Below, one piece after another: positions 1 through 7,492 of a stretch of 64,000 nt of DNA. The stretch is from Nocardioides sp. L-11A (GTDB lineage: Bacteria > Actinomycetota > Actinomycetes > Propionibacteriales > Nocardioidaceae), in assembly GCA_029961745.1 (NCBI GenBank), contig CP124680.1, positions 4,588,001 through 4,652,000 of the forward strand. The letters run 5' to 3'. The number at the start of each line of letters is the position of its first letter. Position 1 is the first letter of the stretch. The notes under the pieces were generated by a model. That model saw only the letters and a program-made list of their open reading frames with translations. It was not told where the DNA came from and ran no database searches. The translations under genes were made by a program, and so were the position numbers.

Positions 1-383
1 TGGTGCGCGACCGCCTCGCCCGGCCGGACGCCGCCCACTCCTTCGTCCTCGACGGCTACCCGCGCACCGACGCCCAGGTGGCCACGCTGGACGAGCTGCT
101 CGACGCCCGCGGCACCGCTGTCGACGGTGTCGTCGAGCTGACCGTCCCCGACGACGAGCTCGTCGCGCGGATCCTGCGCCGCTCCGCCGTGAGCGGGCGC
201 AGCGACGACACCGAGGAGGTCGTCCGGCACCGGCTGGCGGTGTACACCGACCAGACCGCTCCCCTCGTCCGGGCCTACGGCGAGCGGGGTCTCCTGCACC
301 GCGTCGACGGCACCGGCTCGATGGAGGAGGTGCGGCGCCGGGTGGAGGCGGCCGTCGCGGCGCGGGTCCGGCCCGGGGCCTGA
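1..383 (+). CDS. adk: adenylate kinase, C-terminal part (5' end outside window)
   Basis: Adenylate kinase interconverts ATP+AMP and 2 ADP in the cytoplasm. About 126 residues are visible, and the frame is open to the left edge, so the N-terminal P-loop is missing. The visible part holds the substrate-side motif LDGYPRT near its start, then a short LID with RRSAVSGRSDDTEEVV, in which GRSDD replaces the long zinc-type LID, as is usual for the short actinobacterial form. The last helix follows. The next gene is convergent and only about 20 bases away, so the usual downstream partner map is absent here. Identity is secure; whether this is the main genomic adk copy cannot be judged. Confidence 0.9.
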   Translation, partial: VRDRLARPDAAHSFVLDGYPRTDAQVATLDELLDARGTAVDGVVELTVPDDELVARILRRSAVSGRSDDTEEVVRHRLAVYTDQTAPLVRAYGERGLLHRVDGTGSMEEVRRRVEAAVAARVRPGA

Positions 384-403
384 CCAGCACGCGTCCGGCG
401 AGC

Positions 404-2698
404 TCAGCCGGGCGCTGCCCGCGTCACGCGGACATCGGGCGCACGGCCGTCGAACCGGGCGACGCGAACCCTGGCCAGCTGGCCGCTGCATCCCTGGGTC
501 AGGCGCGAGGTGCCCACGTCGGCAGTGAGCACGTTCGGGTTGCCGTGGATGCACAGCTCCTTGCCGTCGACCTCCACCGGCTCGAACCAGGCGCCGGTCG
601 ACAGCTGGACCACCCCCGCCTTCACGTCGGGCGACACGACCGCGCCGGCCAAGCAGGCCCCCCGCTCGTTGCTGATCAGGACGACGTCCCCGTCGCCGAT
701 GCCGCGGGGGCCGGCGTCATCGGGATGGATCCGGACCGGCTCGCGACCGGCCACCTTGGACGCCTGGCTGAAGGAGCCCGGGTCCAGCTGGCTGTGGAGG
801 CGGGTCGCGGGGTTGTTGGCCAGCAGCTGCAGCCACCCGTCCGCGAGATCCCGGTCGCTGACGCGCTCGGTCGACTCGAACCACGCGACGTGACCCCAGC
901 AGTCGTCGTACCCGAACGAGGCGATCTCCTCGGAGTAGAGCTCGATCCGTCCGCTCGGCGTGGGCAGCCGGTGGGTGGCGGGGTCGCGGCGGAAGAGCTC
1001 GATCGGCGACCCCTCCCGCGGCTGCGGCGGGATCGGCATCCCGCCGGCCCGCCAGAACTCGTCCCAGCTCGGCGCCGACACCCCGACGTCGGCAGCCGAT
1101 CCCCGCAGGTCCTCGTACATCTCCCGGAGCCACACGTCGCTGCTCCTGCCGCCGGTGTACGCCCGCGCGACGCCGAGACGCTCGGCGATCGACGCGAGGA
1201 TCTCGAAGTCGTCCCTCGCCTCGCCGTGCGGCGCGGCGACCTGGTGCATCGCGATCAGGCGGCGGTCGTGCCGGCCGGCGCCCAGGTCCCGGCGCTCCAG
1301 CGAGACCGTCGCCGGGAGGACGATGTCGGCCAGCCGCGCTGTCGAGGTCCAGTACTGCTCGTGCACCACCACCGTGTCCGGTCGGGTGAACGCCTCGCGG
1401 AGCCGGAACAGGTCCTGGTGGTGGTGGAAGGGGTTGCCGCCGGCCCAGTAGACGAGCCGGATGTCCGGGTAGGTCAGCACCTGCCCGTCGTAGTCGTAGG
1501 TCTCGCCCGCACCGAGGAGGAGGTCCGCGATCCGCGCGACGGGGATGAAGTCGCGCACCGGGTTGGCGCCCTGCGGCAGCGCCGGGACCGGGAACGCCAT
1601 CGGCGGGGCGCCGTTGTTGCCCATGGAGCCCAGCGAGTACGCGTAGCCCCGGCCGGGATGCCCCACCTCGCCGAGCAGGCAGGCCAGGGTGAGCGCGGCC
1701 CAGAGCGGCTGCTCCCCGTGCTGCGAGCGCTGCAGCGAGTGCGTGGTGTTGATCAGCGTCCGCGCTTCGGAGGCGCGCCGGGCCAGGGCGATGATCTCGT
1801 CGGCCGGTACGTCGCAGAGCGGCGCCGCCCAGGCCGGGTCCTTCGGCACTCCGTCGCTCTCCCCGAGCACATAGCGGCGGACCTGCTCGAAGCCGACGGT
1901 GTAGCGATCCAGGAAGTCCGTGTCGTGGCGGTCCTCGGAGATCAGGACCCAGCACATCGCCAGGATCAGCGGGACGTCGCCGAAGGGCCGGACCGGGATC
2001 CAGGTCGACGGGAGGTGCGGCGGATAGTCGTCGCGGAGCGGGCTGAGGTTGACCACGGTCGCGCCCCGTTCGGAGAGCTGCCGCAGGTACCCGTCGACGC
2101 GATGCTCGGCGATGCCGCCACTGGCGACGAACGTGTTCTTCCGGGGCAGCCCGCCGAAGGCGAGCACCAGCTCGGCGTTCTCGACGACGTCCTCCCACTC
2201 GTGCCACAGGCGGGCGACCACCTCGGCCCCGGCGACGACATGGGGGAAGAAGACCTCCGCGGCGCCGGCGCTGTAGGTGGCGCGCGAGCCGACGTACCCG
2301 CCGAGGACGTTCAGGAACCGGTGCACGTGACTCTGGGCGTGATGGAACCGGCCCGCCGACGACCAGCCGTAGGAGCCTCCGAAGATCGCTCGGTTGCCGT
2401 GCCGGTCGATGACCCTGCGCAGCTCCCCGGCGACCAGGTCGGCCGCCTCGTCCCAGGAGATCGGGACGAAGGGACCCACCCGTGGGCCGGGGCCCGGACC
2501 GCGCTCCAGCCAGGAGGCGCGCACCATGGGGCGGTCGACCCGGGTCGCGTGGCGGAGGCTGTCCGGGATGTTCTCCAGCAGCGGCGCCGGGTCCGCGTCG
2601 CCGGCCTGGGCCCGGACCTCCAGGTGGCCGTCGACGAGACGTGCCTCGTAGGGCCCCCAGTGGGAGCTGTGCACCTGGAAGTCCCGGCCCTCGCTCAT
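404..2698 (-). CDS. molybdopterin-dependent sulfoxide/N-oxide reductase, BisC/DMSO reductase family
   Basis: 764 residues, the normal length for bis-MGD enzymes of the biotin sulfoxide/TMAO/DMSO reductase group. The N-terminal section contains GGSYGWSSAGRFHHAQ, the region that supplies the Ser ligand to molybdenum in this family. The C-terminal molybdopterin-dinucleotide-binding domain includes the NNPATRLHSQLD motif. There is no Tat signal and no N-terminal CxxC iron-sulfur motif, so it should be cytoplasmic and BisC-like rather than a respiratory enzyme. An AGGAGGAG Shine-Dalgarno sits just before the ATG. It is the last gene of a seven-gene operon. I infer reduction of an S-oxide or N-oxide of the imported substrate, with electrons perhaps from the flavoproteins upstream. 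Cofactor genes moaC, moaB and moeA lie at 51-53 kb. Confidence 0.85.
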   Translation of the reverse strand: MSEGRDFQVHSSHWGPYEARLVDGHLEVRAQAGDADPAPLLENIPDSLRHATRVDRPMVRASWLERGPGPGPRVGPFVPISWDEAADLVAGELRRVIDRHGNRAIFGGSYGWSSAGRFHHAQSHVHRFLNVLGGYVGSRATYSAGAAEVFFPHVVAGAEVVARLWHEWEDVVENAELVLAFGGLPRKNTFVASGGIAEHRVDGYLRQLSERGATVVNLSPLRDDYPPHLPSTWIPVRPFGDVPLILAMCWVLISEDRHDTDFLDRYTVGFEQVRRYVLGESDGVPKDPAWAAPLCDVPADEIIALARRASEARTLINTTHSLQRSQHGEQPLWAALTLACLLGEVGHPGRGYAYSLGSMGNNGAPPMAFPVPALPQGANPVRDFIPVARIADLLLGAGETYDYDGQVLTYPDIRLVYWAGGNPFHHHQDLFRLREAFTRPDTVVVHEQYWTSTARLADIVLPATVSLERRDLGAGRHDRRLIAMHQVAAPHGEARDDFEILASIAERLGVARAYTGGRSSDVWLREMYEDLRGSAADVGVSAPSWDEFWRAGGMPIPPQPREGSPIELFRRDPATHRLPTPSGRIELYSEEIASFGYDDCWGHVAWFESTERVSDRDLADGWLQLLANNPATRLHSQLDPGSFSQASKVAGREPVRIHPDDAGPRGIGDGDVVLISNERGACLAGAVVSPDVKAGVVQLSTGAWFEPVEVDGKELCIHGNPNVLTADVGTSRLTQGCSGQLARVRVARFDGRAPDVRVTRAAPG

Positions 2699-2726
2699 GC
2701 GCTCCTCCTGGATCCTGGTGCTGTGC

Positions 2727-3146
2727 TCAGGGCGTGACGCGGACGGTGACGGTCATCGGCGCCGCCTGGGACACCGTGTAGTAGATCGGGCACAGGGAGG
2801 TGAACTCGTCGACCAGCCGCTGGGCGTCCTCCTGCGCGAGACCCTCGATGACGAAGTCCATCGTGATCGACGAGTAGACCGGCGGGCTGGCCTCCGGGTC
2901 GCGGTCGGACTCGACCGTCACCGTGACCGAGGACGGGCGCAGGTCGTACTCCTCCCCCTTGGCGAAGACGACGGCCTGGGCACAGGTGGCGAGTGCTCCG
3001 ACGAGGAGCTCCTGGGCCACGAAGGCCTCGGCGACGCCTCCGGTCATGGCGGAGGCGTCGACGACGAGGTGCCGGCCCTCGGCGGACAGGATGTAGCGGC
3101 CGGGCTGGCCGGTGGTGCGGGTCTGGACGGTTGCGGTTGCGGACAT
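2727..3146 (-). CDS. OsmC/Ohr family protein
   Basis: 139 residues of the OsmC fold. OsmC/Ohr proteins are thiol peroxidases that reduce organic hydroperoxides with a pair of cysteines. The two expected cysteines are seen in ALATCAQAVV and in TSLCPIYYTVSQ. The ATG has a GGAGGG ribosome site, and the gene is 9 bases after the VOC gene stop in the same operon. In this context it could protect thiol intermediates or act on a reactive sulfur species, since some OsmC proteins reduce organic persulfides or peroxides; that role is inference. Family assignment is strong, substrate unknown. Confidence 0.85.
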   Translation of the reverse strand: MSATATVQTRTTGQPGRYILSAEGRHLVVDASAMTGGVAEAFVAQELLVGALATCAQAVVFAKGEEYDLRPSSVTVTVESDRDPEASPPVYSSITMDFVIEGLAQEDAQRLVDEFTSLCPIYYTVSQAAPMTVTVRVTP

Positions 3147-3155
3147 GTGCCCTCC

Positions 3156-3944
3156 TCAGAGGCTGGTGGCGGACAGGACGATGCGGGCGGCGTGCAGGCC
3201 GCCTGGATCCAGGAGGCCGCGATCGGTGCCGGAGGCGATCTCGATCTCATGGACGACGGGGCCGGCAGCCTCCAGCCGGCGGGCCGCTTCGGTGCCCGCA
3301 GCCGGGACCAGCAGCCTGATCTCACGCGGGCCGAAGGGGTAGGCGACGACGGTGCCGTTCGCGTCCTCACTGCGGGCCGGCTCGGAGCAGCCCGTCAGCA
3401 GCACCAGCCCGGCGTGTGCCGGCGCCGGGTCTCCGGTCACGACGGTGACCGCGCGGATGCCGGTCGCGCCGTTGTCGTGCCCAGCGGTGCCGGAGACACG
3501 GACGCCGCGCGGGGTGACGTCCTCGAGGACGAAGGGAAGCTCGGGGCCGGCGACGCCGAGGCCGAGCATCGTCATCCGCAGCACCCACTCCTCCCCGTCG
3601 ACCCGCTTCTTGCCGCCCTCGGCGAAGCCCGAGTTCGCGACGCCCGCAGCGGTGGCCGCGGCCACGACGCCCCGCAGGTCCGCGGTGGACACCGAGTAGT
3701 CGCAGAAGCCTTCGCCGAGCTCGTCGTACGGGAACCACCGGTGCGCGCGGGCCTGGTCGTTGTCGCGGTCGAACGCGTAGAGCTCGAGGTACGAGCCGTC
3801 CGGGAAGCAGACCAAGCGATGCTCGGCGATATGGCCCCCCTCGTCCTCGCGATGGGTGACGGCGAAGCCCGCCGCCGCGAAGGAGCGGGCGCACTCCTCG
3901 ATGTCACGGGCCAGGACGATGACGTGGTCGAAGGTGGTGATCAC
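3156..3944 (-). CDS. VOC/glyoxalase-like domain protein
   Basis: 262 residues. The N-terminus FDHVIVLARDIEECARSFAAAGFAV followed by HLVCF/YLELYAF-type strands matches the glyoxalase-like (Glyoxalase_3) branch of the vicinal-oxygen-chelate superfamily, with a second related half. VOC proteins are metal-dependent isomerases, dioxygenases or lyases. The GTG start overlaps the stop of the oxidase gene upstream by 4 bases (GTGA), so translation is coupled. The reaction cannot be told from sequence. Position in the operon suggests processing of an aldehyde, glyoxal-like or thiol-adduct intermediate. Confidence 0.7.
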   Translation of the reverse strand: MITTFDHVIVLARDIEECARSFAAAGFAVTHREDEGGHIAEHRLVCFPDGSYLELYAFDRDNDQARAHRWFPYDELGEGFCDYSVSTADLRGVVAAATAAGVANSGFAEGGKKRVDGEEWVLRMTMLGLGVAGPELPFVLEDVTPRGVRVSGTAGHDNGATGIRAVTVVTGDPAPAHAGLVLLTGCSEPARSEDANGTVVAYPFGPREIRLLVPAAGTEAARRLEAAGPVVHEIEIASGTDRGLLDPGGLHAARIVLSATSL

Positions 3945-5236
3945 GGACTCTCCAGAGGGGATGGGAGGGGAAAGCCCAGCGGTGCTCCGCTGTGCTGGGT
4001 GAACGGCCCGTCATCCACGTCGGTGGGCGGGACATGGGGGCGCGTGCTGGGCACGACCGCCGTGGTCGCGCCGCCCCACGGCGCCGGCGGCTGGTTGAAG
4101 GGGCTCTCGACGACGGCGAAGCGGCTCGGCGCGAACGGCGCCAGGGCGGAGGGCTGCTCCCCGGACCGGATCCATGCGGCCACCAGGTCGCCGATCACGG
4201 GCCCCAGCGCGAATCCATGACCGCTGAACCCGGCGCAGGTGAGGAGTCCCTCGACGTCGTCCGGGTGGCCGATCAGCGGAAGCAGGTCGGGGGTGAACTC
4301 GCGGATCCCGGTCCAACGCCGGGCGAGCGCCGCGGACGCGAGCATGGGAGCGACCTCGGCGGCCTTCGCCCGGGCGTCCGCGACGAAGGCGGGATGCGGC
4401 GCCAGGTCGAAGGTCCACTGCGTCGGGTCCGGCCGGGTCGCGCCCCCGAAGAGGACGGAGCCGTCCTCCCACTGACAGGCGTTGAGGTCCATTGACGCCC
4501 GGGCGACCCAGACGCTCGCGAACGTCTGGTCGAGCGGGACGGTGCGGAACATGTGGAGCCGGCTCGGCGCGATCGGGAGGTAGACACCGGCCATGGCGGC
4601 CAGGGCCGGCGCCCACGGCCCGGCGGCGTTGACCACCAGGCCGGCGGAGACGCTCCGGCCGCCGGCCAGGTCCACTCCGGTGACCGACCGCCCGTTCAGC
4701 CGTAGACCGATCACCTCCGCGTGACCCCGGAGGTCGATGCCCGCGCGGAGGGCGGCGACGCGCATGGTCTGCATGACCACCGCGGGCAGCGCCATCCCGT
4801 CGGTCGCGCAGAGCTTGCCGCCGACATGGCCCGGTGCCAGGCCGGGCGCCAGCTCCGCGACCGCGGCTTCGTCGACGATCGCCGTCTCGAGCCCGTGGGT
4901 CACCTCGGCCGCACGTCGCTCCTCGAGTCCGCGCAGCTCAGCGGGGTTCGCGGCGACGACGAGATGGCCCGTCCTCCGGTAGCCGGTGGGGCCGCCGAGG
5001 CGGTCGCCCCACTCGGGCCACGCGGCGATCGCCTGTCCGGCGAGTGCCAGCTCCGGGAGGGCGCGTCCCTGCTGGCGGACGCCACCGCCGTTGCGCGACG
5101 ACGCCGCGTGCCCTGGAACGTCCTTGTCGAGGACGGTCACCATGAGGCCGCTCTCGGCTAGTGACAGCGCGATCGAGAGACCGACGATGCCCCCGCCGAC
5201 GATGACGACGTCCGCGGTCCTCCGCTCCTCAGCCAT
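3941..5236 (-). CDS. FAD-dependent amine/D-amino-acid oxidase (DAO family)
   Basis: 431 residues. The N-terminal dinucleotide-binding motif VVIVGGGIVGLSIALSLAESG is followed by an acidic strand end (VLDKD). The SSRNGGGVRQQ segment and the C-terminal TCAGFSGHGFALGPVIG motif are typical of glycine oxidase, sarcosine oxidase and related DAO enzymes. I place the start at the ATG (MAEERRTADVV); the reading frame continues upstream, but that part is low-complexity and lies inside the aminotransferase gene. It overlaps that gene by 8 bases. Expected reaction: FAD-linked oxidation of a secondary or primary amine to the imine/oxo acid. Substrate unknown. Confidence 0.8.
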   Translation of the reverse strand: MAEERRTADVVIVGGGIVGLSIALSLAESGLMVTVLDKDVPGHAASSRNGGGVRQQGRALPELALAGQAIAAWPEWGDRLGGPTGYRRTGHLVVAANPAELRGLEERRAAEVTHGLETAIVDEAAVAELAPGLAPGHVGGKLCATDGMALPAVVMQTMRVAALRAGIDLRGHAEVIGLRLNGRSVTGVDLAGGRSVSAGLVVNAAGPWAPALAAMAGVYLPIAPSRLHMFRTVPLDQTFASVWVARASMDLNACQWEDGSVLFGGATRPDPTQWTFDLAPHPAFVADARAKAAEVAPMLASAALARRWTGIREFTPDLLPLIGHPDDVEGLLTCAGFSGHGFALGPVIGDLVAAWIRSGEQPSALAPFAPSRFAVVESPFNQPPAPWGGATTAVVPSTRPHVPPTDVDDGPFTQHSGAPLGFPLPSPLESP

Positions 5237-6422
5237 GGGGTCCGGCCGCGCTGAGGTTGTCCAGCGCCTTTGCGGCCTGGGCCAGGATCTGGTCGAAGAT
5301 CTCGGGGGACGTGGCCAGGTTGACCCGGACGAACGGCGCGTAGGCCGCTCCGAACTCGGCACCGGGGGTGAAGACCACGCCGCCCTCCCGCTTGAAGAAC
5401 TCGGCCGGGGGCTCCTCGAGACCGAGGCGGCCGCAGTCGACCCAGTACAGGTAGGTCGAGGTCGGGTACGCCGCGTCGAGCCGGTCGCCGTACTGCTCCA
5501 GGAACGCCTCCATCCGGCTCCGGTTCGTCCTGATGATGTCGAGGACCTGCTCGAACCAGGCGTGGCCGGACTCCCAGGCGACGGTGGTCGCCTCGACCCC
5601 CATGATGTTCGCGCCGCCGAGCATCCGGGGCGGGAAGGTGGCGTGGAACCGCTCCTGCAGCGCGGCCGAGCCGAAGTGGAGGACGGCGCAGCGCAGACCG
5701 GCGAGGCCGAACGACTTGCCGGCCGAGTACATGGTGACGGTCCGCTCGGCGATCTCGGGACTGACCGAGGCGAACGGGATGTGCTGCGCGGAGTCGAGCA
5801 TGAAGTCCGCCCAGATCTCGTCGCTCGCGATCACCGCGTCCTGTTCGATGGCGATCTCGCCGATCGCCAGCAGCTCGTCGCGCGTGAATGCCCGACCGGT
5901 GGGGTTGTGGGGGTGGCAGAAGAGCAGCAGCGGCGAGTCGCGGAGCGCGGCGCGGAGCCCGTCGAGATCGACCGACCAGCCGCGATCGGCGTACCGCATG
6001 TGGTCGACGACCATGACTCGGCCGCTGTCCTCGATACCTTCCCGGAACGGGTCGTAGGTCGGGCCCTGGACCACCACCTCGTCACCGGGCGCGCTGAATG
6101 CCTGGACGGTGTCGAAGACGCCCTGGACCAGGTCGGTGCAGGCGAGAACCCGCGCCGGGTCGACCTCCCAGCCGAACCGGTCGCGCATCCGCGCGGCGAA
6201 GGCCCGGCCGAGTGCGGGACCGAGGAGGGTTCCGCCGCGGATCGCGTAGCCGAAGTCGGACTCCGCGACCAACCGCGCCAGTGCCTCGGTCACTGCCTCC
6301 GGCGCCCGGAAGTCCATGTCCGCGACCCAGGACGGCAGATGGTCCGGCCCGAAGTACGCCCACTTCGCGCCGCGGCGCGCCTCGAGCTCGGCGCGGGTCA
6401 GGATCGGGTTGTCCATGCTCAT
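5229..6422 (-). CDS. PatB/MalY-type PLP-dependent C-S beta-lyase (aminotransferase class I/II fold)
   Basis: 397 residues. The start region (WVADMDFRAPEAVTEAL, then DFGYAI) is characteristic of the MalY/PatB cystathionine beta-lyase group. The PLP lysine is in TMYSAGKSFGLAGLR, and HPHNPTGR is the conserved fold-type I motif. MalY/PatB enzymes cleave S-substituted cysteines into pyruvate, ammonia and a thiol. The ATG overlaps the stop of the LLM gene by 4 bases (ATGA). This gene gives the strongest hint that the operon handles a sulfur-containing amino acid. A plain aminotransferase activity is possible but less usual for this branch. Confidence 0.82.
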   Translation of the reverse strand: MSMDNPILTRAELEARRGAKWAYFGPDHLPSWVADMDFRAPEAVTEALARLVAESDFGYAIRGGTLLGPALGRAFAARMRDRFGWEVDPARVLACTDLVQGVFDTVQAFSAPGDEVVVQGPTYDPFREGIEDSGRVMVVDHMRYADRGWSVDLDGLRAALRDSPLLLFCHPHNPTGRAFTRDELLAIGEIAIEQDAVIASDEIWADFMLDSAQHIPFASVSPEIAERTVTMYSAGKSFGLAGLRCAVLHFGSAALQERFHATFPPRMLGGANIMGVEATTVAWESGHAWFEQVLDIIRTNRSRMEAFLEQYGDRLDAAYPTSTYLYWVDCGRLGLEEPPAEFFKREGGVVFTPGAEFGAAYAPFVRVNLATSPEIFDQILAQAAKALDNLSAAGPHG

Positions 6423-7492
6423 GCTTCCTCCCGGGATGGGGTGTCAGGGTCGGTTCGGTCAGGGGTGGCGGTCAGACGGGAACGCGCCAGATCGAGCGCC
6501 CGGCCGAGCAGTCCGGCGTCCGTCGTGGTCGGCACCGCAAGGCTGAGCTCATCGGCGAGGCCCGCGTACGCGCCGATCTGCTCGGCGGTCTCCTCGGGTG
6601 TGCCGGCGATGCCGAGCCGGGACACGAACGCCCGGGAGAGCCGGGCCTCCAGGACCGCGGCCTCGACGCCGGCCGCCCGCCCTCGCTGCAGGACGGCGAG
6701 GTCGTCTCCGAAGCCGAGCCGCAGCAGCTGGCCATGGAAGCCGCGGGTGCGGGCGAGACCGGGCAGCGGCAGCACGAGCGCGGCGGCCTGATCGACGAGG
6801 CGCGCCCGAGCGCGGGCGCCGTCCTCGTCGACGAGCAGCGGCTGGGCGACACAGATCTGCGCCGGCACCGCCAGCGCTGAGCTCCGGCGCGCCGCGACCA
6901 GCCGCGCGCGGAGGTCCGTCAGGTCCTCGGGAGCCAGCGCGGCACCGTACACGCCGTCGGCGACCTCCCCCGCGAGATCGACCAGTGCGGGCCCCGCCGC
7001 ACCGAGGTAGAGCGGAACCCGCGGCGCGGTGACTCCGAGGCCGACCTCTCGCAGGCGTTCGAGGGTTCCGTCGGTCGTGATCGCGTCGCCGGCCAACAGG
7101 CCACGGAGCGCCGCGACGGCCTCCCGCAGGGCGGCGATCGGGCGGGACGATGCCGCGATCCCGTGTGCGTCCCGCCAGGCCGCGCTGTCGAGTCGTCCGG
7201 CACCGAGCCCCAGCCGGAAGCCACCGCCCTGGAGCTCGGCGAGCGTGGCCGCCGCGCCGGCGAGCGAGGTGAGCCGCCATTCGGCGACAGGCACGACCCC
7301 CGTGCCGGTGAGGACCTCACGACCTCGGCTCCGCATCCGTGACCACGCCTGGCTGGCGACGACGAAGGGGTCGTGTCCCGGGGTGGCGACGGCCCAGAGG
7401 GAGTCGATCGGCAGGTCGGCGGCCCGCTCGACGAAGTCGAGCGCGTCGTGCAGGCTGCTGCTCCGGGCCCGGACGCCGAGGCCGATCCTCAC
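6419..7492 (-). CDS. LLM class (luciferase-like) flavoprotein, probably F420- or FMN-dependent
   Basis: 357 residues of the bacterial luciferase-like TIM barrel (MRIGLGVRARSSSLHDALDFVERAADLPIDSLW, later GGGFRLGLGAGR and GTPEETAEQI). Members are F420-dependent dehydrogenases/reductases or FMN-dependent monooxygenases, some of which act on C-S bonds. GTG start overlapping the upstream stop by 4 bases. Operon position next to the C-S lyase makes a monooxygenase on a sulfur compound plausible, but cofactor choice is not readable from the sequence alone. Confidence 0.75.
   Translation of the reverse strand: MRIGLGVRARSSSLHDALDFVERAADLPIDSLWAVATPGHDPFVVASQAWSRMRSRGREVLTGTGVVPVAEWRLTSLAGAAATLAELQGGGFRLGLGAGRLDSAAWRDAHGIAASSRPIAALREAVAALRGLLAGDAITTDGTLERLREVGLGVTAPRVPLYLGAAGPALVDLAGEVADGVYGAALAPEDLTDLRARLVAARRSSALAVPAQICVAQPLLVDEDGARARARLVDQAAALVLPLPGLARTRGFHGQLLRLGFGDDLAVLQRGRAAGVEAAVLEARLSRAFVSRLGIAGTPEETAEQIGAYAGLADELSLAVPTTTDAGLLGRALDLARSRLTATPDRTDPDTPSREEA

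Noticed and set aside
545..2737. 730-codon plus-strand frame opposite the molybdo-reductase
   Set aside because: High-GC antisense shadow; product is Arg/Pro/Ala/Val-rich without motifs, while the minus strand has clear catalytic motifs.
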